Counted from the stretch's first letter, positions 7,452 to 15,689 are shown. The stretch is DNA of 64,000 bases from Caballeronia temeraria (GCF_001544795.2 NZ_FCOI02000013.1:1-64000); one strand, 5' to 3'. Numbers and translations: made by a program. The notes: generated from the sequence alone by a model not told the origin.

Positions 7452-8768
7452 GTGGATTCCATCGCCGCCCCGCGCGCCGCCGCGCACGACGACGCACAGA
7501 TTTACCGCAAGGTGTTCTGGCGCTTCGTGCCGCTGTTCGTCGCGTGCTTCGTGTTTTCGTATCTCGACCGCATCAACATCAGCTTCGCGAAGCTGCAGAT
7601 GCAAAGCGAACTCGGCTTCTCCGACGCCATGTACGGCTTCGGCGCGAGCGTGTTCTTCGTCGGATACTTTTTGTTCGAAGTGCCAAGCAATATCGTGTTG
7701 CATCGTGTCGGGGCGAAGCGCTGGATCGCGCGCATCATGATCACGTGGGGCATCGCGTCGGCGTGCATGATGTTCGTGCGCACCGACACGTGGTTCTATG
7801 TGCTGCGGTTTCTGATCGGCGCGCTCGAAGCGGGCTTCGTGCCGGGCGCGCTGTACTTCTTCACGAAGTGGTTTCCATCGTCGCGGCGCGGGCGCATCAA
7901 CTCGTTCTTCATGGCGTCGATCGCGCTGTGCGGGATCATCGGCAGTCCGCTGTCCGGCGCGATCATGAAATTCTGCGACGGCCTGAACGGCATGCCCGGC
8001 TGGCAATGGCTCTTTTTGCTCGAAGGCATTCCGTCGGTGCTGCTCGGCTTCGTCGTCCTCGCCTTCGTCGATGACGACGTCGACCACGCGAAATGGCTCG
8101 ACGCCGACGAAAAGCGCGCGCTGAAGGCGCAGCTCGCGAGCGATCCGAAAGTGGGCGAAGTGCATTCGCTCAAGGCGGCCTTCAGCGAGCCCGTCACGCT
8201 CGTGATGGCGCTCATCTATCTGTTTCTCGCGATGGGCATCTACGGTCTCGTCTTCTGGATGCCGCAGCTCGTCAAGACGGCGGGCACGAGCGATCCGTTC
8301 ATGATCGGCCTGATTTCGATGCTGCCTTACGCGGTCGCGGGCATCGGCATGATTCTGATCGGCAAGCACTCGGACCGCACCGGCGAGCGGCGCTGGCACC
8401 TCGGCGCGTGCGCGCTCGCGGGCACCGTCGGTTACGTGCTGTGCGGCTTTTTTCCGGGCAATACCGTGATGCTCGTGGTCGGACTGACCGTCGCGGCGAC
8501 GGGCATCATCACGTCGCTCGGGCTGTTCTGGATCTTGCCGACGCGTTTTCTCACCGGCATCGCGGCGGCGAGCGGCATCGCGTTGATCAATTCCGTCGGG
8601 CAGTTCGGCGGCATCATCAGCCCGTACATGGTCGGCAAGGTGAAGACGATGACCGGCAGCGCGACGCCCGGCCTCTACGCGATCGCGTTCGCGTGTCTGC
8701 TCGGCGCGATGCTGATCGTGTGGGGCTTGCCGCGCCGCCTCTATTTCCGCGAGAACGGCAGCGAGTGA
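7452..8768 (+). CDS. MFS transporter, anion:cation symporter (ACS) type
   Basis: A 438-residue, 12-helix-type permease starting at GTG 7452 with AAGGAG nine bases upstream. The SYLDRINISFAKLQMQSELGF region after helix 1 and the FVGYFLFEVPSNI segment are hallmarks of the ACS family, which takes up organic acid anions such as tartrate, phthalate, galactarate or glucarate. It is the third gene of the LysR-linked operon, so it most likely imports the sugar acid handled by the hydrolase and dehydrogenase. No clear terminator follows it. Confidence 0.9.
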   Translation: MDSIAAPRAAAHDDAQIYRKVFWRFVPLFVACFVFSYLDRINISFAKLQMQSELGFSDAMYGFGASVFFVGYFLFEVPSNIVLHRVGAKRWIARIMITWGIASACMMFVRTDTWFYVLRFLIGALEAGFVPGALYFFTKWFPSSRRGRINSFFMASIALCGIIGSPLSGAIMKFCDGLNGMPGWQWLFLLEGIPSVLLGFVVLAFVDDDVDHAKWLDADEKRALKAQLASDPKVGEVHSLKAAFSEPVTLVMALIYLFLAMGIYGLVFWMPQLVKTAGTSDPFMIGLISMLPYAVAGIGMILIGKHSDRTGERRWHLGACALAGTVGYVLCGFFPGNTVMLVVGLTVAATGIITSLGLFWILPTRFLTGIAAASGIALINSVGQFGGIISPYMVGKVKTMTGSATPGLYAIAFACLLGAMLIVWGLPRRLYFRENGSE

Positions 8769-8786
8769 GGCGTTTTCGACCGCACG

Positions 8787-9317
8787 TCAGTGAGGCGCAT
8801 TGACGACGACGTATTGCACCGACGTACCCGAGTATTGCGGCTGATACCACGTCGAGCCGCATTGCTGATACGTCACGCCGTTGACGCTCATCGCGGAGCA
8901 ACTGGGCGGCAGCGTATGAACCATCGATCCGACGACGGCTGCGGTCGCGACCGCGGTTGTCGTCACGGCGGCAGCGGTCGCCACGGGATGATCGTTGTAA
9001 TAGCCGCCGTTGTGATAACAGCAGCCGTGGTCATTGCTGATGTTCTGCGCGGCAGTCGTCCGGTTGCTGCTGATGTTTTGCGCGGCAGTCGTCCGATTCG
9101 AACTGACCTGCTGAGCGGTGTCCTGGCGATTGCTTTCGCGCGTGGTCCGGTTGGATTGCCGCGTCGCGACATTGGCTTCGTGCGAGCTCTGCCAGGCGCC
9201 GCTGTTCACCGAGGTCTGAGCGCCGCCACGGACCTGATACGCGCTTGCCGTCGACGCAATTCCCGCCACGATCAGCCCCGCGCCTGCCGTCGTCCGGAAG
9301 TTTTTCACATTCATCAT
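8787..9317 (-). CDS. secreted repeat-containing hypothetical protein
   Basis: A 176-residue protein with an N-terminal export signal (TTAGAGLIVAGIASTASA). The mature part is Asn/Ser/Thr/Gln-rich, with repeated units SNRTT and AAQNIS (the 11-residue SNRTTAAQNIS occurs twice in tandem, with shorter relatives upstream). A His/Tyr/Asn-rich patch (HGCCYHNGGYYNDH) follows, then a hydrophobic Ala/Val/Thr stretch and a C-terminal domain with two well separated Cys (PPSCSAMSVNGVTYQQCG) that could form a disulfide. It is 21 bp downstream of a DUF2092-like gene on the same strand and probably shares its promoter. Function unknown; I recognise no catalytic motif. Confidence 0.75.
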   Translation of the reverse strand: MMNVKNFRTTAGAGLIVAGIASTASAYQVRGGAQTSVNSGAWQSSHEANVATRQSNRTTRESNRQDTAQQVSSNRTTAAQNISSNRTTAAQNISNDHGCCYHNGGYYNDHPVATAAAVTTTAVATAAVVGSMVHTLPPSCSAMSVNGVTYQQCGSTWYQPQYSGTSVQYVVVNAPH

Positions 9318-9338
9318 GATTGTCTCCGCATCCGTGGA

Positions 9339-10121
9339 TTATTGCGCGCCCTTCACTTGAACGATCTTTATTTCATGTGCATTTTCAGGAGCGGAAAAAG
9401 AGAATGTGTTTTTGCTGATGTCCGGATTGAGATTCCAGTGATATACCGCCGTGTATTGCGGGCGATCCTTGTCCGCCAATGTCACGATATTCAACTTGCA
9501 CGGAAGCGGCTGATCGCCTTTTTGAATCCAGATTTGCCAGTCCACCGCGCGTTCGTGATAGGCATAATGCGAACATGTGACGCCATTGACGACTTCATCG
9601 CCGATATAGGCGGCGGAAATCACTCTTTTCATGTCGCTCGGATTCGCGCCGAGCGTGAAAATATCGCTCAGCGGCAGTTCGATTCCGTACTTATCGCTCA
9701 GATCGTTGATCAGTTCCTTGATGGTCGCCGGCGCCGCGACCGTCGCATAGTATTTACCGGGTTCTGTATATAACGTGAAGGACTTGCCGTCGAAAAAGAC
9801 GTGACGGCTGCTTCCCAGCGCGCCTCCGGATATATCCGCCTTGAGATGGTCAGGGCGATTCACGGTCAACTTCGTATTGTGCGCCAACTGGATCAACTGC
9901 TCGGTTTTGCCGTCCACCATGATCTGATCGGTCGTCGAATCGACATCCAGAACGAAGTGCTTCACGGTTTCCATATAGGCGCTCATTTTCGTCAATGCAT
10001 CCATCGCATTGGCGTCGGGTTTCTGCGTAGCCGCCGTTTCTTTCGCCGATGCATTTCCCGCACTAGATAACGCTCCTGCAACAACCGCGCAAAACGCCAT
10101 GTTCGCGAAGATGGCCTTCAT
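9339..10121 (-). CDS. DUF2092-like periplasmic protein
   Basis: A 260-residue protein with a signal peptide (AVVAGALSSAGNASA). The body (DALTKMSAYMETVKHF, then DGKTEQLIQLAHNTKLTV, YYATVAAPATIKELINDL, and a C-terminal VYHWNLNPDISKNTFSF) matches, from memory, the predicted periplasmic DUF2092 family, which has an LolA/LolB-like half-barrel. Proteins of that fold bind lipids or hydrophobic ligands. It is the first gene of a two-gene unit with the repeat protein at 8787-9317. No catalytic function can be assigned. Confidence 0.7.
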   Translation of the reverse strand: MKAIFANMAFCAVVAGALSSAGNASAKETAATQKPDANAMDALTKMSAYMETVKHFVLDVDSTTDQIMVDGKTEQLIQLAHNTKLTVNRPDHLKADISGGALGSSRHVFFDGKSFTLYTEPGKYYATVAAPATIKELINDLSDKYGIELPLSDIFTLGANPSDMKRVISAAYIGDEVVNGVTCSHYAYHERAVDWQIWIQKGDQPLPCKLNIVTLADKDRPQYTAVYHWNLNPDISKNTFSFSAPENAHEIKIVQVKGAQ

Positions 10122-10419
10122 TTGCGTTCTCCTTCAATCGACGGTTGGCCGCTACCGATGTTCGAATGTCGAGAATATCGTCTATAAGATGGAAGCCGGT
10201 CGATTCAACTGAAACAGTGATTTTCAATTTTAGTTTTTATGCGTCACTTGAATGCGAGGCGCAAAGCACTTGCTTAAGGATGTAGAAATGCCCGCCAGTG
10301 TTTCGGCTTCGGCATGAATATTCATTTGATCCCGGCGCCGATCGAAATAATCGCCGCCTGCGACGCCGGGTATGTGAAACAATGCAATCTCTTTAATTCA
10401 AATGCGGAGATTGCAGCGC
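10122..10419. other. 298-bp AT-richer intergenic region
   Basis: Holds the promoter of the DUF2092 gene at its left end. The rest (10210-10419) is visibly richer in A and T than the neighbours and has no supported gene; it lies downstream of the diguanylate cyclase gene. No clear terminator hairpin seen. Confidence 0.4.
10181..10208 (-). promoter_or_regulatory. sigma-70-type promoter for the DUF2092/repeat-protein pair
   Basis: Reading the minus strand, TTGAAT (10203-10208) and TATAGA (10181-10186) are separated by 16 bases, about 60 bp before the start codon at 10121. Position and spacing are good, and the surrounding AT-rich stretch fits a promoter region. Confidence 0.55.
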
Positions 10420-11406
10420 TCATTCGATCTTGTGAGCGCCCTGGCCAGTTTTCCGTGCGGCCTTGTGCGCGTACATCTTGTTGTCGCTGGCCGCGAGCAG
10501 GTCGATCACCGACGTATGCCGACCGGCGTCGAACTGCGTCTGTCCGACGCTGAAGCGAATCCGGTAGTCGCGCTCCAATGTCGCGTTGCTCGCGGCGAGC
10601 GCTCCGCGCAGGCGTTCGAGCGCGCGGTGCGTGTCATCTTCGCGGGCATCGGTCAGCAGCGCGACGAACTCGTCGCCACCCAGACGGCCGATGACATCGC
10701 TTTCCCGCAGCGACTCGCGCAACGCGGCCGCGAAGGTCACGAGCGCGCGATCGCCTTCCGCGTGGCCGAACGCGTCGTTGATGCGTTTGAAATCGTCGAG
10801 ATCGAAGAACAGCAGCGACGCGTCGCGGCCCAGGCGCTTGCAGACGTTCAGCGCGTGCTGCGCGAGCGCCTCGAAGCCACGGCGGTTGGCGACCAGCGTC
10901 AGTTCGTCGACGGTCGCGAGTTCGATCGCCGCGATTTCCTGCTCGGCGATATGCGCGAGATCGCGCAGCAGGCCGCACTCTTCGGCGTCGAGCTCGCGCG
11001 GGCGCTGATCGATGAGACAGAGCGTGCCGAGCTTGCTGCCGTTGGGCACCGTGAGCGGCTGGCCCGCGTAGAAGCGGATGCCGGGTTCGCCCGTGACGAG
11101 CGGATTGTCGTGGAACCGCATGTCGGCGCGGGCGTCGGGAATCATGAAGACGTCATCGTGCAGGATCGCGTGTCCGCAAAAGGAAATGTCGCGCGACGTC
11201 TCCTGTACGCCGAGGCCCGCGCAGGACTTGAACCACTGCCGGTTTTCATCGATGAGCGAGACCAGCGCGATCGGCACATCGAAAAGGCGGCGCGCGAGGC
11301 GCGTCAATCGGTCGAAGCGTTCTTCGGCGGGCGTGTCGAGAATCGCTAGCGTGCGCAGGGTAGCGAGGCGGGCGGATTCGTTCTCGGGTATCGGTGCGGC
11401 GAGCAT
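10420..11406 (-). CDS. GAF-GGDEF diguanylate cyclase
   Basis: A 328-residue soluble protein. Residues ~25-160 form a GAF sensor domain (RLTRLARRLFDVPIALVSLI start; DISFCGHAIL; GTLCLIDQRPREL). Residues ~165-325 form the GGDEF domain, with an intact catalytic GGDEF (243-247) and the inhibitory RxxD site RESD (234-237) exactly five residues before it. It should make cyclic-di-GMP and be feedback inhibited. The start is set at ATG 11406 (MLAAPIPENESARLATL), where family similarity begins; the frame is open 124 codons further but that part has no family features. It is a single gene, divergent from the antiporter at 11672. Confidence 0.92.
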   Translation of the reverse strand: MLAAPIPENESARLATLRTLAILDTPAEERFDRLTRLARRLFDVPIALVSLIDENRQWFKSCAGLGVQETSRDISFCGHAILHDDVFMIPDARADMRFHDNPLVTGEPGIRFYAGQPLTVPNGSKLGTLCLIDQRPRELDAEECGLLRDLAHIAEQEIAAIELATVDELTLVANRRGFEALAQHALNVCKRLGRDASLLFFDLDDFKRINDAFGHAEGDRALVTFAAALRESLRESDVIGRLGGDEFVALLTDAREDDTHRALERLRGALAASNATLERDYRIRFSVGQTQFDAGRHTSVIDLLAASDNKMYAHKAARKTGQGAHKIE

Positions 11407-11671
11407 GAGTCTCCGTGCTTTGGGGTGACGATCGAAGTCACTATTTTCTGATAATTGCGCAATTAATACACCCGCCCGTGCGAAACGCACGAGTGACGCA
11501 CATGACCCCGTTTTCGCTATCATGCCGATGGTCTGCGTCCCTTTGTCACGGCAATTTCCTCGCACGCGCCGCGCTTGCGCAGGTCCGACGGATTCGGCGC
11601 GTTTTTGCCTGACCTTGCGGCCACATCGCATGAGCCGACGATCCCATTCACCCGATCTGCCCGGAGCGCCG

Positions 11672-12766
11672 ATGAAACTCAAGCTGGACTGGACCCTCAT
11701 TACCCCGATTCTCGCGCTCGTCGTGCTGGCCGCGAGCGCGCTCATCCATAGCACCGCGCTGATCGTGGTCGCCGCCATCGCGCTCGCGTTCGCCGTGTTC
11801 GCGGCCGTGCATCACGCGGAAGTGGTCGCGCATCGCGTCGGCGAGCCGTTCGGCACGCTGGTGCTGGCGGTCGCCGTCACGGTGATCGAGGTTGCGCTGA
11901 TCGTCTCCGTGATGCTGTCCGGCGGCCCCGACAAAGCCGGCCTGCCGCGCGACACCGTGTTCGCCGCGATCATGATCTGCGGCTGCGGCATCGTCGGGCT
12001 GTGTCTGCTCGTCGGCGGCTTGCGGCATCACGTGCAGGATTTTCAACTGCAAGGCGCGAGCGCCGCGCTCGCGATTCTGTGCGCGCTGTCCGTGCTCACG
12101 ATGGTTTTGCCGAATTTCACGAGCACGGTCGTCGGCCCGGCGCTGTCGACGTCGCAACTGATTTTCGTCGGCGTGATCTCGCTCGTCTTGTATGTGACTT
12201 TCGTCTTTGTGCAGACGATCCGCCATCGCGATTATTTCCTGCCATACGCGCCGCCGGCCGCCGCCAACACGCAGGACGAAGACGAAGCGCCGCACGCGCC
12301 GCCGCCCAGCACGCGCGAGGCGTGGGTCGCGCTCATCTTTCTGATGCTCTCGCTGGTGTCGGTGGTCGGACTGGCGAAGCTGCTGTCGCCGGCGGTGGAA
12401 GCAGGCGTCGCGGCGGCGGGCGCGCCCGAGGCGGTCGTGGGCATCGTGATCGCCGCGCTCGTGCTGCTGCCCGAAGGCCTCGCCGCCTTGCGCGCGGCAC
12501 GCCTGAACCGCCTGCAAACGAGCCTGAATCTCGCGCTCGGCTCGGCGCTCGCGAGCATCGGGCTGACGATTCCGACCGTCGCCGTCGTGTCGATCTTCAT
12601 GGGCCAGCCGATTTCGCTCGGGCTCGCGCCCAAGGAAATCGTGATGCTGGCGCTGACGCTGATCGTGTCCGTCATCACGCTCGGCACCGGCCGCTCGACG
12701 GTGCTGCAAGGCGTCGTGCATCTCGTGATCTTCGCGGCGTTTCTGTTTCTTTCGGTCGTGCCTTGA
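11672..12766 (+). CDS. chaA: ChaA-type calcium/sodium:proton antiporter
   Basis: A 364-residue membrane protein starting at ATG 11672 behind GGAG. It has the two inverted CaCA repeats: the first with HRVGEPFGTLVLAVAVTVIE, the second with PEGLAALRAARLNRLQTSLNLALGSALASIGLTIP (a region). These acidic, small-residue motifs line the ion path. ChaA exchanges Na+, K+ or Ca2+ for H+ across the inner membrane and helps at alkaline pH or high salt. A cytoplasmic loop rich in Asp, Glu and Pro (NTQDEDEAPHAPPP) separates the halves. It is a single gene. Confidence 0.9.
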   Translation: MKLKLDWTLITPILALVVLAASALIHSTALIVVAAIALAFAVFAAVHHAEVVAHRVGEPFGTLVLAVAVTVIEVALIVSVMLSGGPDKAGLPRDTVFAAIMICGCGIVGLCLLVGGLRHHVQDFQLQGASAALAILCALSVLTMVLPNFTSTVVGPALSTSQLIFVGVISLVLYVTFVFVQTIRHRDYFLPYAPPAAANTQDEDEAPHAPPPSTREAWVALIFLMLSLVSVVGLAKLLSPAVEAGVAAAGAPEAVVGIVIAALVLLPEGLAALRAARLNRLQTSLNLALGSALASIGLTIPTVAVVSIFMGQPISLGLAPKEIVMLALTLIVSVITLGTGRSTVLQGVVHLVIFAAFLFLSVVP

Positions 12767-12868
12767 TACCTGTCGACTGACCAATCGTGCGGTTTTGTTA
12801 CCATTCACGGTTTTCGCGCGTCCGCGCGCGAGGTTTTTCGGTCTCATCGCAAGTCCTGAAGGAAAAGC

Positions 12869-13657
12869 ATGTCATTCAAGAAGTCCGCATCGTTCGCGAT
12901 GCTCGCTGCACTCGCCGCCGTGTCGTTCTCGGCGCAAGCCAAGGAAATCACGCAGATCCGTTTCGCCGTCGACCCGTCCTATCCGCCGTTCGAATCCAAG
13001 CAGGCCGACGGCAAGCTCGCCGGTTTCGATATCGATCTCGGCAATGCGCTGTGCGCGCAGATGAAGGTCAAGTGCGTGTGGGTCGAAAACAATTTCGACG
13101 GCATGATTCCCGGCCTGAAGGCCCGCAAGTTCGACGCCGTGCTGTCCGACATGGGCATCACCGACGAGCGTCTGAAACAGATCGATTTCACCGATCCGCT
13201 CTACGACACGCACGCGCAACTCGTCGCGCGCGCGGGTTCCGGCATCCTGCCGACGCCGCAGTCATTGAAGGGCAAGCGCGTGGGCGTCGAGCAGGGCACG
13301 GTGCAGGAACGTTACGCGAAGGTGAAGTGGGAGCCGCAGGGCGTGACCGTCGTGCCTTACGGCGATCAGGAGCAGGTCGAGGCCGATCTCGTCGCGGGCC
13401 GTATCGACGCGATGTTCACCGACGCCGCGCAAGCCGCCATCGGCTTTCTGAAGAAGCCGCAGGGCAAGCCGTTCGCGCTCGTCGGCACGATCGTCGAGGA
13501 TAAGGCGATCATCGGTCCGGGCACGGCCATCGGTCTGCGCAAGGGCGACGCCGATCTGCGCAACGGCCTGAACAACGCGTTCGTCGAGATCAAGGAGAAC
13601 GGCACGTTCAAGCGCATCATGGCGAAATACTTCGAGACGGATATTTCGATCCAGTAA
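12869..13657 (+). CDS. ABC transporter substrate-binding protein for (basic) amino acids
   Basis: A 262-residue periplasmic protein with a signal peptide (MLAALAAVSFSAQA) and the family-3 solute-binding fold. IRFAVDPSYPPFESKQADGKLAGFDIDLGNALC (a region, residues ~28-60) and GMIPGLKARKFDAVLSDMGI match the HisJ/ArgT/LAO group. AAGGAAAA lies before the ATG. No permease or ATPase gene is adjacent, so it must dock to a transporter encoded elsewhere. A terminator follows, and then a desuccinylase/aspartoacylase-like gene that may act on a related amino-acid derivative. Confidence 0.9.
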   Translation: MSFKKSASFAMLAALAAVSFSAQAKEITQIRFAVDPSYPPFESKQADGKLAGFDIDLGNALCAQMKVKCVWVENNFDGMIPGLKARKFDAVLSDMGITDERLKQIDFTDPLYDTHAQLVARAGSGILPTPQSLKGKRVGVEQGTVQERYAKVKWEPQGVTVVPYGDQEQVEADLVAGRIDAMFTDAAQAAIGFLKKPQGKPFALVGTIVEDKAIIGPGTAIGLRKGDADLRNGLNNAFVEIKENGTFKRIMAKYFETDISIQ

Positions 13658-13681
13658 GCGCCGTCTGACGTCTTCGACCGG

Positions 13682-13712
13682 AAAGGCATCGTTCGCGATG
13701 CCTTTTCCTTTT
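13682..13712 (+). terminator. Rho-independent terminator after amino-acid binding protein gene
   Basis: A 10-bp perfect stem AAAGGCATCG/CGATGCCTTT (13682-13691 with 13696-13705) closed by TTCG and followed by T-rich sequence (TTTTCCTTTTT). Confidence 0.88.
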
Positions 13713-13744
13713 TCTCTTCGCTTTCGACGCGAGACACACCGAAA

Positions 13745-14869
13745 ATGCAGGTTCATCACCATCCGCTCGCCGGGGCGTCGCTCGGCACCGGGCGCGCGAT
13801 CACGAGCTATGGCTTCGGCCCGCAGGACGGCGATGCATCGTCCAAGGTCTACATCCAGGCGTCGCTGCACGCGGACGAATTGCCTGGCATGGTCGTCGCG
13901 TGGTATCTGAAGCGGCGCTTCGCCGAGCTTGAAGCGGCCGGGAAGCTGAACGCGCGTATCGTGCTCCTGCCGGTCGCGAATCCGGCGGGATTGAATCAGC
14001 ACTGGTTCGGCGCGCAGATGGGCCGCTTCGACATGCGCTCGGGGCAGGACTTCAACCGGCGCTTTCCCGAGTTCGGGCCGGAACTGGCGCTCGAACTCGA
14101 GCACCATCTGACGAGCGATGCCGCGCAGAACGCGCGAATCATCCGGGCCGCGCTGCGCGAGCATCTGGCGGGGCTGAAAGCGGCAACTGAACTGGAATCG
14201 CAACGCATTGAGCTGATGAAGCTGGCGTGCGACGCGAATCTCGTCATCGATCTGCATTGCGACTGGGAAGCCGTCGCGCATCTCTACACGACGCCCGGCG
14301 CGTGGCCCGCGATCGAGCCGCTCGCGCGCTATCTCGGCAGCGAGGCGCAATTGCTCGCGGATGTGTCGGGCGGCGAGCCGTTCGACGAGGCGTGCACCGC
14401 GGCATGGCGCTATCTGCGCGGCGCGCTCGCGGACCGTTTTCCGATTCCGATGGGCACGCAATCCGTCACGCTCGAACTGCGCGGCGTGCGCGACGTGTCG
14501 CACGAGATGGCCGCGCGCGATGCGCAGGCGATCGTCGATTACCTGACGCACACCGGCGCGATCGCGGGCGACGCGCCGGAGCCGCCGCCGCTGCGCAATC
14601 CCGCTACGCCGCTCGCCGGCTGCGAATACGTGCAGGCGCCGCTATCGGGCGTGATTCTGCATCGGCGGGAAATCGGCGAGCGGATTCGCGCGGGCGATGT
14701 CATCGCCGACGTGCTCGATCCGCTCGACGACCGGCTCGTGCCGCTCGTCGCCCAGACCGATGGCGTGCTGTACGCGCGCCACTGGACGCGTTTCGCGACG
14801 GCCGGAATGCTGGTCGCGCGCATCGCGGGCGAGGATGCGGCGCGGCAGGGCGACCTGCTCGTGCCCTAG
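13745..14869 (+). CDS. succinylglutamate desuccinylase / aspartoacylase family protein
   Basis: A 374-residue predicted zinc amidohydrolase. The metal ligands are visible as His and Glu of ASLHADELPG (near residue 40) and the His of LVIDLHCDWEA (near residue 170). The C-terminal third (YVQAPLSGVILHRREIGERIRAGDVIADV) resembles the beta-rich, biotinyl-like domain seen in the larger members of the family. It would hydrolyse an N-acyl or other amide of an amino acid. The neighbouring binding protein suggests that such a compound is imported, but a terminator lies between the two genes. The exact substrate is unknown. Confidence 0.85.
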   Translation: MQVHHHPLAGASLGTGRAITSYGFGPQDGDASSKVYIQASLHADELPGMVVAWYLKRRFAELEAAGKLNARIVLLPVANPAGLNQHWFGAQMGRFDMRSGQDFNRRFPEFGPELALELEHHLTSDAAQNARIIRAALREHLAGLKAATELESQRIELMKLACDANLVIDLHCDWEAVAHLYTTPGAWPAIEPLARYLGSEAQLLADVSGGEPFDEACTAAWRYLRGALADRFPIPMGTQSVTLELRGVRDVSHEMAARDAQAIVDYLTHTGAIAGDAPEPPPLRNPATPLAGCEYVQAPLSGVILHRREIGERIRAGDVIADVLDPLDDRLVPLVAQTDGVLYARHWTRFATAGMLVARIAGEDAARQGDLLVP

Positions 14870-14929
14870 TGCGCGCGGCGGCGGGTACCATAGCCTTCGG
14901 CCGACCTTACGTCATGGAGAACAAGAAAC

Positions 14930-15397
14930 ATGCTGAAGAACATCGATCCGCTGCTCAACGCCGACATCCTGCACGCCCTCTGCGCGATGGGCCACGGCGA
15001 CGAAGTCGTGATCTGCGACGCCAACTTTCCCGCTGATTCCGTCGCGCGCCAGACCGTGCTCGGCCGCGTGCTGCGCCTCGACGGCGTGAATTCGCCGCGC
15101 GCGGTGCAAGCGGTGCTGTCGGTGTTGCCGCTCGATACGTTCGTCGATCATCCTGCGCAGCGCATGGAAGTCGTCGGCGATGCGGCCGCGCTGCCCGCCG
15201 TGCAACGCGAAGCCCAGCAAGCGGTCGATGCCGCCGAAGGGCGCGCGTTGCCGTTCGCATCGGTCGAGCGTTTCGCGTTTTACGAGCGCGCGAAGACTGC
15301 ATACTGCGTGATCGCGACCGGCGAATCGCGGGGATACGGCTGCTTCATTTTCAAGAAGGGCGTGCAACTGGCCCCGGACGCGCCTGCGCAAAAATGA
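14930..15397 (+). CDS. RbsD/FucU family sugar mutarotase
   Basis: A 155-residue protein. The N-terminal MLKNIDPLLNADILHALCAMGHGDEVVICDANFPA (region, His22 and Asp30 as family-conserved residues) and the C-terminal CVIATGESRGYGCFIFKKGV match FucU, the L-fucose mutarotase, better than RbsD. The family interconverts sugar anomers in the cytoplasm. Together with the fuconate-type hydrolase/SDR pair at 5.8-7.4 kb it hints at deoxy-sugar catabolism in this strain, although the two loci are ~8 kb apart and not co-transcribed. Confidence 0.88.
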   Translation: MLKNIDPLLNADILHALCAMGHGDEVVICDANFPADSVARQTVLGRVLRLDGVNSPRAVQAVLSVLPLDTFVDHPAQRMEVVGDAAALPAVQREAQQAVDAAEGRALPFASVERFAFYERAKTAYCVIATGESRGYGCFIFKKGVQLAPDAPAQK

Positions 15398-15405
15398 CCG
15401 ACGAC

Positions 15406-15483
15406 CTAGGGAATACCCTGTTGCTTTTTTGAAAACGTGTTGCGGTGCAGCGAGAAAGGCGTATAGTTAGGGTTATTCCCTAG
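15406..15483. promoter_or_regulatory. promoter flanked by two AGGG/CCCT dyads upstream of the 49-residue protein
   Basis: TTGCGG (15440-15445) and TATAGT (15462-15467) are spaced by 16 bases and form a good sigma-70 promoter. Two similar dyads bracket it: CTAGGGAATACCCT (15406-15419) and AGGGTTATTCCCTAG (15469-15483). They are inverted copies of each other with a one-base difference, and each is itself a TAGGG...CCCTA-type palindrome. The second covers the expected transcription start, so a repressor bound there would block initiation. The regulator is not identified. Confidence 0.6.
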
Positions 15484-15505
15484 CTACTTTCCCTGAGAGA
15501 CGCAC

Positions 15506-15655
15506 ATGAAAACCTCCGCTCAACAATCCCTGGTCGTTTCGTTCGGTTCCTGGCTGCGTGCAGCAAAGGCTGCGGTGGGTCGTGAGTGGAACCGTGCGCT
15601 TCAACTGCATCTGCAAAACTGCGAGATTCTTGTCGAATCGTATCGCCGCAAGTAA
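15506..15655 (+). CDS. small conserved-looking protein, 49 residues
   Basis: ATG 15506 to TAA 15655 gives a 49-residue, basic, Trp-containing protein (start MKTSAQQSLVVSFGSWLRAA, end CEILVESYRRK). A GAGAG ribosome site sits seven bases upstream, a clear promoter with dyads lies at 15440-15467, and an 18-bp terminator hairpin follows, so this is a complete small transcription unit rather than a chance ORF. The middle part (SWLRAAKAAVGREWNRAL) could be an amphipathic helix. Function unknown. Confidence 0.75.
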   Translation: MKTSAQQSLVVSFGSWLRAAKAAVGREWNRALQLHLQNCEILVESYRRK

Positions 15656-15689
15656 GCAGCGCGAGACAGAATCCCGGTCAGAGCATCAT

